Shown: positions 1-8,236, counted from the first letter of the stretch. The stretch is DNA of 15,755 nucleotides from Chlamydiia bacterium (GCA_016194825.1 JACQAR010000034.1:1-15755); one strand, 5' to 3'. Numbers and translations: made by a program. Notes: generated by a model from the letters alone, not told the origin.

Positions 1-74
1 TTTTTCAAACAAAGCAGGTTATGCAAGAGGTCTAATGAGGCGCAGGCTCTCGCCCGTGCCCGTCGCGTGCCCAG

Positions 75-95
75 CCCCCTGCCAGCGCAGGGAGG
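75..95. repeat. GC-rich hairpin just downstream of the msbA remnant
   Basis: CCCCCTGC and GCAGGG flank the 4-nt loop CAGC, and two more G residues can pair past a single bulged A. The hairpin lies about 10 nt after the msbA stop codon as read on the minus strand. It has no T-run on that side, so it is not a standard intrinsic terminator, though it could protect a transcript 3' end. The surrounding 40-100 stretch is visibly richer in G and C than the rest of the window. Confidence 0.4.
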
Positions 96-104
96 GGGGA
101 CTCT

Positions 105-1789
105 TCACGAATTGGGCTGCAGCGCTTCCGAATGGTGGTACATATCCCACATGGCCCGGAAGGGAGGGCAGCTCTGTAGAAGATCTGACAGAGTGCCGTC
201 GGCAATCTTGCGCCCTTTTTCCAAGAAAATGATCCGGTCGGCATGCTCAATCGTCGAGAGACGATGCGCAATGAGAATCTGCGTTACCTTCCCTTGCAAA
301 TCGCGGATCGCCTGCTTGATCCGATTCTCTGAGATCGAATCGAGCGAGGAGGTCGCCTCATCCATGATCAAAATCGGAGCTTTTTTCACCAGAGCACGTG
401 CAATGGCCAACCTCTGCTGTTGACCACCGGAGAGCGTTTTGCCCATTTCTGCCAGCATAGTATCGTAGCCTTGCGGCATTTGCTCGACAAACTCATGGGC
501 GTAGGCCCGGTGGGCCGCCTCCTCAATATCATTTCGAGAAAAACTCCGCCCAAAGGCGATATTCTCAGCCACCGTATCAAAGAAGAGAAACGGCTTTTGA
601 GGCACAAAAGCAATCTGGTCTCTGAGCGACTGCTGGGTAATGGCCGAAATCGGAATGCCATCAATCCGGATTTCTCCCTGCTGCACGTCATAAAGCCGCG
701 GCAACAGCTGGACAAGAGTCGACTTACCCGCACCAGTGGCTCCCACGATCGCGACAATTTCTCCCCTCCGGATGGTGAAATGGACATCTTTGATCACCCA
801 TTCATCGCGGAATTTGAACCAGACATGATCGAATTCAATGATATTTTTAAAGCCCTGCAAATCAATCGCCCCTTCTTGATCTTGGATCTGCGGCTTGATC
901 TGCAGCACCTCGAACATCCTTTCTGCCGCTACCACCCCTTTTTGGATATTGGCGTTTTCTTCAGCAAATTTTTTCACTGGTTCGTAGAAAAGATGGAGCA
1001 GACCGCAAAACATAAGGAGCTGACCCACTGTCATCCGAAGGGCGTAAATCCCAAATAAGACGGGCGCGTCAGATAGATCACCGGCAAAACCACCAGAGGC
1101 AAGCCGAGAAAGATGATCATGGAGAGCTTCCAAGAGAGATAAAAACAGGCGGCTAGCGAGCCTAAAATGGTGAAAGGAGTTTGCAAGTAATTGGTCAAAC
1201 AGGAGTTGAGTGAGGAGGCAATCTGCCCTGCATCACCGACCGCGCGCGAAGAGAGGCTCCCTAAATTGTGCTCCTGATAAAAGCTCAAAGGGAGCGACTG
1301 GATGTGTTCAAAATACTGTTGCCTGAGATCCCGCGTCACCCGGATGGAAAGGAGCTGGGTCGTAAAGCGCGAGGCAAAAAGAGTCACACCCTTGAAAAGC
1401 GCCACGGCGACCAAAAGCGAGACGAGAAGAGAGAGGTTTTCCTCGACATCAAAACGGGACGAAATCTTATGCATCACCCACTGTAGGGGGTTACTCCCCT
1501 TTTTGTGCGCGATGTACATCGCCGCCTCTTTTTTCGTGATCACTCCATCGCGGTTGCGATCAATGAGTACCCACTGCTTGGTCACATCATTGAGCGAAAT
1601 TTTATCGCGTACTTTTTTCCCAGAGGGACTAAAAAGAGAGAAAAAGTCAGCCCCGGTATTGGTGATGAGCCCTAATGCAAACATCTCACAATGGTTGGCC
1701 GCTGTCAGAAATAACAGGCTGATGAAGGTGAGAAATGAGAGGGTTAAATGGCGGCTATTTCGAAAGGCTGCTAAAAGAAGGTACTTCAT
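105..1789 (-). pseudogene. msbA: MsbA-type lipid ABC exporter, broken by an internal deletion and frameshift
   Basis: This is the remnant of a half-size ABC exporter of the lipid A/phospholipid flippase type, acting in the inner membrane. The first piece (1031-1789) gives the N-terminal membrane helix, a periplasmic loop with an EF-hand, and helices to about TM4, then runs out of frame into a stop. The second piece, in frame from about 1061 down to 105, gives the end of the membrane domain and a complete ATPase: Walker A GATGAGKST, signature LSGGQQQR, Walker B ILIMDEATSSLD and an H-loop AHRLST. Between PVIYLTR and VLFGIYAL about 75 residues expected in the family are missing and the frame changes, so this is a deletion and not just one miscalled base. 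Restoring them gives about 640 residues. I chose the ATG at 1789; a TTG at 1813 is also in frame. Either start overlaps the end of accA, so translation is probably coupled. An assembly error at the junction is the main alternative. Confidence 0.85.
1526..1561 (-). other. EF-hand calcium-binding loop encoded in the msbA N-terminal half
   Basis: The 12-residue stretch DRNRDGVITKKE has D, N, D, T and E at loop positions 1, 3, 5, 9 and 12, Gly at position 6 and a hydrophobic residue at position 8. This is the canonical EF-hand pattern. It falls at about residues 77-88 of the predicted protein, between the first and second membrane helices, which is the periplasmic side in MsbA topology. Calcium binding is inferred from the motif only. 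Confidence 0.7.
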
Positions 1790-2753
1790 TGGATTCCGAA
1801 TGCAATACCTCAAATTTGCCCATTTTTCGGAATTTTTGGTAGCGATTTTCCAAGAGACGCTCTATCGGGATCGTTTTCAAAAGATTCCACTCGCGGAGAA
1901 TGAACGATTTGACGCTGCTATAAACACTGGCAGGGTCGAGATGCGCCCCACCGAGAGGCTCTTGGATCACCTGATCAATCACCCCGAGAGGCAAAAGATC
2001 TTCAGGATGCATCTTGAGCACCTCTGCGGCAGTTGCATTCTTGCTCGCGTCTTTCCAGAGGATCGAAGCGCATCCTTCTGGAGAAATCACCGAGTAATAC
2101 GCGTGCTGGAGCATCCCGATCGAATCACCAACCCCTACCCCGAGCGCTCCTCCAGAACACCCTTCTCCGATCACGACAACGATGATGGGGGTCTTCAGAC
2201 GAGCCATTTCCCATAGGTTATTCGCGATCGCCCATCCCTGTCCCCGCTCTTCCGCCGTCAGTCCCGGGTAAGCGCCTTGCGTATCGAGTAAAGAGATCAC
2301 AGGGATATGGAATTTCGCAGCCAAGCGCATGCAACGCATCGCCTTTCTATACCCTTCGGGATGAGGGCAGCCGAAGTTGCGATACAAGCGGCTTTCAGTA
2401 TCTTTTCCCTTCTCTTGGCCGATGAAGAGGAATTTTTGCCCATCGATTCTGGCTAAAGCCGTGATGATCGCATGGTCGTCTTGGAACGTCCGATCGCCAA
2501 AGATCTCGACATACTCATCGGTGATCTTTTCCAGATAATCGAGTGCATGAGGGCGCCCTGGATGGCGGCAAATGCCCACGCGATCCCATGGCTTGAGTTG
2601 CGAATAGATCGTTTTTTTGAGCTGCTCGAGCTTTTGCTCCATTTCTAACAGCTCTTTTTGAGACCAGACGGGATGGTTCTTGTTTTGCTCTTTGAGCTTG
2701 GCGATCGTCTCTTGCATTTCTACGATCTGTTTTTCATGAGGTAATATCGTCAT
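1755..2753 (-). CDS. accA: Acetyl-CoA carboxylase carboxyltransferase, alpha subunit
   Basis: With AccD this subunit forms the carboxyltransferase that moves the carboxyl group from biotin to acetyl-CoA, making malonyl-CoA for fatty acid synthesis in the cytoplasm. The 332-residue product is close to the usual 315-325. It has an N-terminal helical stretch (residues 1-50) followed by the crotonase-like carboxyltransferase domain. Recognisable family blocks are HPGRPHALDY, FGDRTFQDD, RNFGCPHPEGYRKAMR, GAYPGLTAEERGQGWAIANNL, IGEGCSGGALGVGVGD and SVISPEGCASILWK. The ATG at 2753 overlaps the stop of the upstream transpeptidase gene by four bases (ATGA), and the accA 3' end overlaps the start of msbA. 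The three genes therefore form one translationally coupled unit linking lipid supply and envelope assembly. The accA-msbA order matches what I recall from Chlamydia (CT265-CT264). Confidence 0.96.
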   Translation of the reverse strand: MTILPHEKQIVEMQETIAKLKEQNKNHPVWSQKELLEMEQKLEQLKKTIYSQLKPWDRVGICRHPGRPHALDYLEKITDEYVEIFGDRTFQDDHAIITALARIDGQKFLFIGQEKGKDTESRLYRNFGCPHPEGYRKAMRCMRLAAKFHIPVISLLDTQGAYPGLTAEERGQGWAIANNLWEMARLKTPIIVVVIGEGCSGGALGVGVGDSIGMLQHAYYSVISPEGCASILWKDASKNATAAEVLKMHPEDLLPLGVIDQVIQEPLGGAHLDPASVYSSVKSFILREWNLLKTIPIERLLENRYQKFRKMGKFEVLHSESNEVPSFSSLSK

Positions 2754-3706
2754 AAATCTCTTTCTACCCCCGGCAATTTAGCATCATGAAAATCCTTCAC
2801 CAACTCCACCGTTGTAGGCTTTGAGATGATGATCGCAAAAATCTCTTCAATGTCTTCTTGAGCCAGCCGGATACAGCCATCGCTCTCATATTTGCCAATC
2901 TTATTCCGATCTTCTACTAAAACCCCGCTGACCGGGTCTAAGCTCCAAGGAGCCCCATGGAGCCCAAATCCCTTGGCTGACTCAGTACACCCTTCGATTT
3001 CCGATTCGAAGGGAATCCAACGGGTGCCAAAGACCCGGATCATCTCTGTTTTTTGGTCTTGGAAAAATCCCAATGTGCCCGGCTTGTAAATGGTTACTTT
3101 TTCTCCCAATTGGTATTTGCCCAGAGGAGTCAAATATCCCGATGCTTTATTTTTGTCGACCCGTCCCACTCCTACTCTGTAGGTTTTCAGCAATACCCGT
3201 TCATTAGATTCCGGGTTGAAATAGTAAAACCACATGCGGCAACGAGAAAGATCGATCAAAAGGTGGAATGCAATCTTCATATCGCGACGCAATACATTGA
3301 ACCGATCGCCAAACGAAATTTTTTGGGTGAAGTAATCGCGCTTGCGGTTCAGACTGCGAGCGATGAAATGGCGGGAGGTCTCGTAATGGGTCGCATAGTC
3401 GGCAATCCAAGCGGGGCGCCCTTCTAACCACGGTACCCGGCTCGTATAGGAGAGCGTCTCCACAATGGGTAACCGAGAAGAATCGAGAGCAAAGAACCTA
3501 CCGATCCGATCTACGTCGGGAAGATTCTCTGGAGAGACCGGGACAGGGGCTTTCGCCGGTTCTTTCAGCGAAATCTCTTCCACAATAACAGGAGCGGGGG
3601 CTGGCTTTTTAGCTCGAGGGGCCCGATGGCGCAGCATCCCCATTCCCCCAATGACGATAAAAACGCCCGCTACAGTGACAAATAAATATTTAGCCGTTGT
3701 TGACAT
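2750..3706 (-). CDS. Membrane-anchored YkuD-family L,D-transpeptidase
   Basis: L,D-transpeptidases cross-link or edit peptidoglycan, or attach proteins to it, in the periplasm. The 318-residue protein begins with an uncleaved-looking signal anchor (about residues 6-24), then a basic turn and a Pro/Ala/Lys-rich linker (about 28-58). A helical region follows, then the YkuD catalytic domain (about 140-305). The active-site block is seen as His250 in GLHGAP and Cys278 in SDGCIRLA, with the usual Arg280. The family motif is normally SHGC; here the non-catalytic His is replaced by Asp276. The gene is first in a coupled operon with accA and msbA, which supports an envelope role. The start is an ATG at 3706 with only a distant GAGG upstream. 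A function related to the peptidoglycan-like wall of environmental chlamydiae is inferred. Confidence 0.9.
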   Translation of the reverse strand: MSTTAKYLFVTVAGVFIVIGGMGMLRHRAPRAKKPAPAPVIVEEISLKEPAKAPVPVSPENLPDVDRIGRFFALDSSRLPIVETLSYTSRVPWLEGRPAWIADYATHYETSRHFIARSLNRKRDYFTQKISFGDRFNVLRRDMKIAFHLLIDLSRCRMWFYYFNPESNERVLLKTYRVGVGRVDKNKASGYLTPLGKYQLGEKVTIYKPGTLGFFQDQKTEMIRVFGTRWIPFESEIEGCTESAKGFGLHGAPWSLDPVSGVLVEDRNKIGKYESDGCIRLAQEDIEEIFAIIISKPTTVELVKDFHDAKLPGVERDL

Positions 3707-3807
3707 CGGTTGTGATTATCGCCTCTATGAACTTATTTTTCTAGCCTGTTTTCGCGAAGACCGCCAAACACATTAATTGCGCGCATAATAACACCACAAA
3801 AGACTAT

Positions 3808-3836
3808 TTGCAATTAATAATAATTATTGTTATAAT
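3808..3836 (+). promoter_or_regulatory. Sigma70/sigma66-type promoter for the nucleotidyltransferase-like gene
   Basis: TTGCAA (3808-3813) and a perfect TATAAT (3831-3836) are separated by exactly 17 nt. The start ATG at 3847 begins 11 nt after the end of the -10 box, so transcription from this promoter would leave only a few leader bases and no ribosome binding site. The block is very AT-rich, so some match is expected by chance. Confidence 0.55.
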
Positions 3837-3846
3837 TTATATTATT

Positions 3847-6025
3847 ATGTCAATAATAAGCGCAATTACAGAAGCGGCGCAGAGCCAACCGGCCGTCCAG
3901 GCTGCAGAACAAGAATCTATCCAATTGAAAGGCAAAGCGTTACACAGATTTAACCAATTTTTTGCTACAGGAAGATCATATCAGCTTAATAATCAACCGC
4001 TTATACTTACACAATTCCTGCAAAAAGCGACAAGGGAACTGGAACAAAGCGGAATAGAGGTCCGCGGAGTCTATTTGAAAGGGGGCGCTGCCCGCAACCT
4101 GCTGAGCGACTCTCCTCGTCCGATTCCCGATATCGATCTGGTGATCGAGATCCAAAGACCCTATCACTGGGGAGCTGTAGAGCTAGCAATTCAAAATGCC
4201 ACAGGCTTTTCCCCTATACACTCTCCCCACAACCTATGAAGGACACCGACAAGAGACGGATGTTTTAGTCCATGTGAAGAGCCAAAATAGCTGTCTTTAT
4301 TCTAGTGACGCGCTCCAGATTGGCTTAGGGGCTTTTTTGCAAAACTCGGAAGAGGCGCCTCGGCTCCGAGCGATCGACGGTTATGATGCAGCAACAGCTC
4401 TTAGCCAAATCGAGCAACATCGATGCTATGCACAGCTCGAGTCTCTTTCCACCATCTACAACGGATTTCGTAGCCATTGCAACAGTATCACAGCAGGTTT
4501 TTGTCCAGACAATGTGGAGGAGGTAGAAGGGCGGCTGATCCCTCATACTTTGCATATAGACGTTAATCAACTCGAAAAATATCTCGACCTCCACTACCAC
4601 AGCAATAGGGAAGGAAAAATGGCCTTCTTGCTGAATCTCTATGCACTCGGAACTCGTAGAGGTTTTACGCACCCTGACACGGCAACATGGCTTTTAGACC
4701 AAATATATGCCCATGCTCAGCTAAAACGACCTGAAACGACCACATTGGCCACACAAGAAATCGATTTGATCTTCCAATACTTCCAAAGCCGCTCTCCGTC
4801 ACCGATCATCTTAGGAGAGAAATACGCTCTTTGTCCGATGAAAGGATCCAATTACGTACTGGCTCCCGTATCGGAAAAAACATTCGACACTAATCTCACC
4901 AAATGGCCTCTTTTGCAGTTTGTCGATCGCGAGTATGGATACACCCTGAAGCACATCGCAGAGCACTTTCTCACCCATCCATCGCCGCATAACGGTTCTA
5001 CCGTCGTAAAACTGATCCCCGCCTTGCTCCAATGCAATATGGACAAGCTGGCCGTCGAGCTAATGTTGAAAGTGAAAGATGGCTTGAATTTTGCTTTTGT
5101 GAAAAAAATATTTCAGGATCTTGGCCAAAAGAACCTGAGCCTGGCAGCGAAACTGTATGCCTGTGCCCAAAAAGGCCAAGAACCAGAACTTCTCACCCTC
5201 CACGCCTCCTACATCACAACACGTGAAGACACAGAACAATTTCTTCGTCTCGCAAAACCCGTGATTGGGAAACAGATCATTAAAGCAGGTCACGCCCTCT
5301 ATGATGCCCTCTCATCGCTGAGAAAACAAGGACGTCTTCCGAAAGAGATTCGCTTGGAAAACACAACTCCCCAGCCCGCTAAAGAAGAGCATAAAACACC
5401 CCCACCACCACCTCAGATCCCTATGTTGCAGCGAAAATCAACAGCACAAGCACAACTCATCAAACAGCAAAAGACTCTTCACGAACGAATAGAAAAAGCA
5501 CTTGCCACAGCCAGCACGGAACCACCTGCTCAAGCGGCGCAAACATTGCAAGCATTCTGGGATTCTATTCAAAAACAATTCGCTCTATGCGATGCAGCAA
5601 TTTTGGCTCGTCTCGCCACCACTCTATCGCGATCCTATATCGCCTCTGCACAACCTCTCTATGCAGCCGAGAGCTTTGAAAATCTGCTTAAAACAAAAGC
5701 GGACATTCTTGCTCATTGCCTTCCCGAATATATAGAAGGCCTTTTGGCACGGGCAATTTTCCACTATCAAAGCAGCCTGCAACAAGACAGGCCTGAAGAC
5801 AAAAAAACGCTCATTGCAGAAGCCGATGCCGATCTCATCGCTGCAGGCATGCAAATGGGAACTTATCAGCTCCACCTCCCTCTCCTCTCAAAGAAGATCA
5901 ACGACCTATGGGAACTTTTAGGAGAGCAGGCCAAAACGCTAGGATTTGTGTTGCCGAGTGATTCGGTGAGTGCAGAACTGCCTAGCGATCTTTTCGCTAA
6001 TTTTTCTCTGCAAGATTCTTCCTGA
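3847..6025 (+). pseudogene. Nucleotidyltransferase-like head fused to a long helical protein, split by a +1 frameshift
   Basis: I do not recognise the family as a whole. The first reading frame (3847-4239, 130 aa) ends in a polymerase beta-superfamily motif of the poly(A) polymerase/CCA-adding type: LKGGAARNLL followed by PDIDLVIEI, giving the Gly-Gly and two metal-binding Asp residues. The third expected carboxylate, in ETDVLVHV, lies in the second frame (4196-6025, 609 aa). Both frames are therefore needed for one catalytic core. Skipping one base near the TTTTCCCC run at 4207-4214 would give a single 725-residue protein. The rest is mostly predicted helix, with a proline-rich hinge (PPPPP, around 5400) and a helical C-terminal third. 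The N-terminus MSIISAITEAAQSQP is polar and Ser/Gln/Ala-rich, compatible with a type III secretion signal, but that is a guess. The gene may be a recent pseudogene, carry a sequencing error, or use recoding. The second frame has only a weak ribosome binding site of its own. Confidence 0.7.
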
Positions 6026-6518
6026 TTTCAAATCCGATGCGGCAATCGCTCGCAGGGACTTCGTAAGCCAAAAGAAAATCGGCATCCCAAAAACAGGCTT
6101 GTCGAGCCAGCGGGATCAGCTTCATCCTCTGGACAGATTCAGTCATCAGCTCAATCCCAGCGAAAAAAGTCGTCATCGCCTCCCCTTCATACCTCTGCAG
6201 AGTTTGCGGCTTGAACAGGAGCGATCCCATCGCAGCCGAGGGCGCTTGGATATAAAAGACGAAATAGAAGGGCAATACAGCCCCTAAAATGCGAAAATGG
6301 AGTGATATCTTCTCTTCTGCTGCAGCAATTTGGGATTCTACCCATGTCTCGGGGTGCGCTAAACAGCAGAACCAGCCTGTTTCAGTTCCCACTCTATAGA
6401 CTCCAAACCCCTTAGGATCATCCAGTAGAGAGCTATGAGGGCCAAAGGCACGTATTTGCAACGCACCCATTTCCATGACCCCCAGGGAGACATTTTCAAC
6501 AGACTGCAATTCACTCAA
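5997..6518 (-). CDS. Hypothetical protein, 173 aa, coupled to the HU gene
   Basis: I do not recognise this protein. It has no obvious signal peptide; one hydrophobic patch (about residues 76-90, GAVLPFYFVFYIQAP) is too aromatic and short to be called a membrane helix with confidence. It is rich in aromatic residues and Met and reads as a compact alpha/beta domain. The longest form starts at a TTG (6518) that overlaps the last bases of the HU gene by 8 nt, with a GAGAA about 6 nt upstream. An in-frame ATG at 6476 is the alternative. Its end overlaps the end of the convergent nucleotidyltransferase-like gene by 29 bp. In Chlamydia a hypothetical gene (CT266, from memory) lies between accA and the HU/IHF gene, so this could be its positional counterpart, but I cannot confirm homology. 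Confidence 0.6.
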   Translation of the reverse strand: MSELQSVENVSLGVMEMGALQIRAFGPHSSLLDDPKGFGVYRVGTETGWFCCLAHPETWVESQIAAAEEKISLHFRILGAVLPFYFVFYIQAPSAAMGSLLFKPQTLQRYEGEAMTTFFAGIELMTESVQRMKLIPLARQACFWDADFLLAYEVPASDCRIGFEIRKNLAEKN

Positions 6519-6795
6519 TGAGCTTTCTCATTTTCTTGCCCGGTGTGAATTTCACAGCTTTCCGAGCAGGGATGACAATAGGAACCGCAGCATTTTTTGG
6601 GTTGCGGCCAATCTTTTGTTTCCGCTCCACGACTTCAAATACGCCAAAATCGCGAAATTCTAAGCGGTCGCCTTGCGAAAGAGAATCTGTCATGGCATCG
6701 AGAAATGCTTGGATCACATTTCGTACGTCATTGGGATGAAGCCCCTTCGACTGGGAGATCGTTTGAATGAGCTTCTTTTTTGTTACAGTAGCCAT
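6511..6795 (-). CDS. HU/IHF-family DNA-binding protein
   Basis: This small basic nucleoid protein dimerises and bends DNA. The 94-residue product matches the family length of 90-100. The N-terminal helical part starts TKKKLIQTISQSKGLHPNDVR, and the body carries the signature GDRLEFRDFGVFEVVERK. The beta-arm is RKQKIGRNPKNAAVPIVIPAR, with the conserved GRNP and an intercalating Pro region, followed by KAVKFTPGKKMRKLIE. The ATG at 6795 is chosen because AAGGAG sits 7 nt upstream; a longer reading frame to 6855 lacks any support. The chlamydial gene is usually annotated himD/ihfA or hup, and I cannot choose between HU and IHF naming from sequence alone. The downstream 173-aa gene overlaps its stop codon. 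Confidence 0.93.
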   Translation of the reverse strand: MATVTKKKLIQTISQSKGLHPNDVRNVIQAFLDAMTDSLSQGDRLEFRDFGVFEVVERKQKIGRNPKNAAVPIVIPARKAVKFTPGKKMRKLIE

Positions 6796-6822
6796 ATCAG
6801 AACTCCTTCGTTCACGTGGCTG

Positions 6823-6851
6823 ATTCAATTTTTGTTCAGTGAAATTGTCAG
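6823..6851 (-). promoter_or_regulatory. Possible promoter of the HU gene
   Basis: On the minus strand CTGACA (5 of 6 to the -35 consensus) and TTGAAT (4 of 6 to the -10 consensus) are 17 nt apart, about 28 nt before the HU start codon. The -10 lacks the highly conserved second-position A, so this is only a candidate. Confidence 0.3.
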
Positions 6852-6952
6852 ACAAGGGGTGTCTCCTTTTTTTTCCTCCACCGCAAACGCAGAGCGTTAC
6901 GAATGAAAGGGTTCACGAGTTTCAAAATAGCGAGAACCGATTATTTTTCAAA

Positions 6953-8236
6953 TCAAAATTTCTCCATTGGATGAATTGTAATCAGAATCCTCTTTTTCTT
7001 GCCCACACTGAGCAACAGGTATTCTCCTTCAATCAGGTGTTCTTTGCCAAATACAAACGCAGGATCCACCACCCGTTCGTTATTGAAGTAGGCTCCGCCA
7101 TTCTTAATGAGCCGCACAGCTTCTGCTTTGCTGGGGATCAGTCCCACCTTACACGCCAAATCGACAAATTTCTGTCCCAGAACATCGTGAGAAGGCAAGG
7201 TCATATTGGGCATGTCTGCTGCCAATTGCTTCAATACTTTTGCGCTCAATTTTGCATCGGAGCCAAATCCCACACCTCGGCTCACTTTTTCTGCCGCTTC
7301 TACTCCCTCATCTCCATGGACAAACCGAGTGACTTCTGCTGCAAGCCGTTTTTGCGCAGTATTGGGAACATAGCTCTTTTTCTGCATGTCCGCTTCTATC
7401 TCTAGAATCTCTTCTAAATCGACAAAGGTAAGGAGTCTGAGCATCCGAATGACATCAGCATCCGGGATGCGAAATAGATATTGGTAGAATTCATAGGGAG
7501 AAAGTTTATCAGCAGAGAGCCAGATCGCCCCGCCCTCGCTCTTCCCGAATTTTTTCCCATCGCTGCGCGTCAAAAGCGGCCAGATCATCCCATAAACCGG
7601 CTCTTCGCCCATTTTCCGATTTAACTCAATGCCTGCTGTAATATTGCCCCATTGATCGCTCCCTCCGATCTGCAAACAGACCTTCTCCGTTTTATGCAGA
7701 TGGTAAAAATCATACCCTTGGAGCACCTGGTAGCTAAATTCTGTGAAGCTCATCCCCTCTTCAGACTGGATCCGCGAACGAACCGATTCTTTGGCTAGCA
7801 TCTGTCCTACACGAAACTGCTTGCCCACATCGCGCAAAAACTGAATGAGAGAAAAAGGGCCAAGCCAATCGTCGTTGTTGACAATGACAGCCCGATTTCC
7901 TTCGGAAAAGCGGAGCATCTTGTGCAAAGACTTCTCGAGCGACTGCACATTGTGTTTGAGCGTCGCATCATCCAATATGGGCCTTTCTTTACTTTTCCCC
8001 GATGGATCGCCGATACGCCCCGTAGCTCCACCCACTAGGGCGTAGGGGTTGTGGCCCAATTTTTGGAACCAGGCCAAAGCAACCAGCCCCATTAGATTCC
8101 CTAAATGGAGACTATCAGCCGTGGGATCGATGCCGAGATAGAGGCGGATCGGTTTTTTGCAGCGCTCTTTGAGCTCTTCACCCGTGATCTGCTCAATGAA
8201 TCCGCGCGCTTGCAAAACTTCAATAACGTTATCCAT
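6953..8236 (-). CDS. tyrS: Tyrosyl-tRNA synthetase
   Basis: This class I synthetase charges tRNA-Tyr. The 427-residue product has the usual bacterial layout. The Rossmann catalytic domain carries the HIGH-type motif HLGN at residues 44-47 and the KMSKS-type motif KFGKS at 229-233. A helical anticodon-binding region follows, then a C-terminal S4-like RNA-binding domain (from about residue 355, with KVGLIPSKAEAVRLIKNGG). The KFGKS version of the loop is typical of bacterial TyrRS. The ATG at 8236 is preferred over a GTG at 8257 because GGAAGG lies a few bases upstream of it. The 99-aa gene upstream ends 44 nt before the start, so the two are probably co-transcribed. Confidence 0.96.
   Translation of the reverse strand: MDNVIEVLQARGFIEQITGEELKERCKKPIRLYLGIDPTADSLHLGNLMGLVALAWFQKLGHNPYALVGGATGRIGDPSGKSKERPILDDATLKHNVQSLEKSLHKMLRFSEGNRAVIVNNDDWLGPFSLIQFLRDVGKQFRVGQMLAKESVRSRIQSEEGMSFTEFSYQVLQGYDFYHLHKTEKVCLQIGGSDQWGNITAGIELNRKMGEEPVYGMIWPLLTRSDGKKFGKSEGGAIWLSADKLSPYEFYQYLFRIPDADVIRMLRLLTFVDLEEILEIEADMQKKSYVPNTAQKRLAAEVTRFVHGDEGVEAAEKVSRGVGFGSDAKLSAKVLKQLAADMPNMTLPSHDVLGQKFVDLACKVGLIPSKAEAVRLIKNGGAYFNNERVVDPAFVFGKEHLIEGEYLLLSVGKKKRILITIHPMEKF

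Noticed and set aside
420..1058. 212-codon open frame on the plus strand opposite the msbA ATPase
   Set aside because: Antisense to the intact Walker A, signature and Walker B region; no ribosome binding site or domain.
1302..2216. 304-codon open frame on the plus strand
   Set aside because: It is antisense to accA and msbA, which are supported by clear family motifs. The translation is Arg/Ser-rich without any recognisable domain, as expected for a shadow frame.
6796..6855. 20-residue extension of the HU protein
   Set aside because: HU-family proteins begin near the TKKKLIQ segment, and AAGGAG is placed exactly for the ATG at 6795.
6888..6900. Small inverted repeat AACGC-AGA-GCGTT between tyrS and the HU gene
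   Set aside because: Only a 5-bp stem and no T-run on the tyrS side, so not convincing as a terminator or operator.
6839..7405. 188-codon open frame on the plus strand opposite tyrS
   Set aside because: Covers the C-terminal part of tyrS in antisense; rich in Phe, His and Cys with no family pattern.
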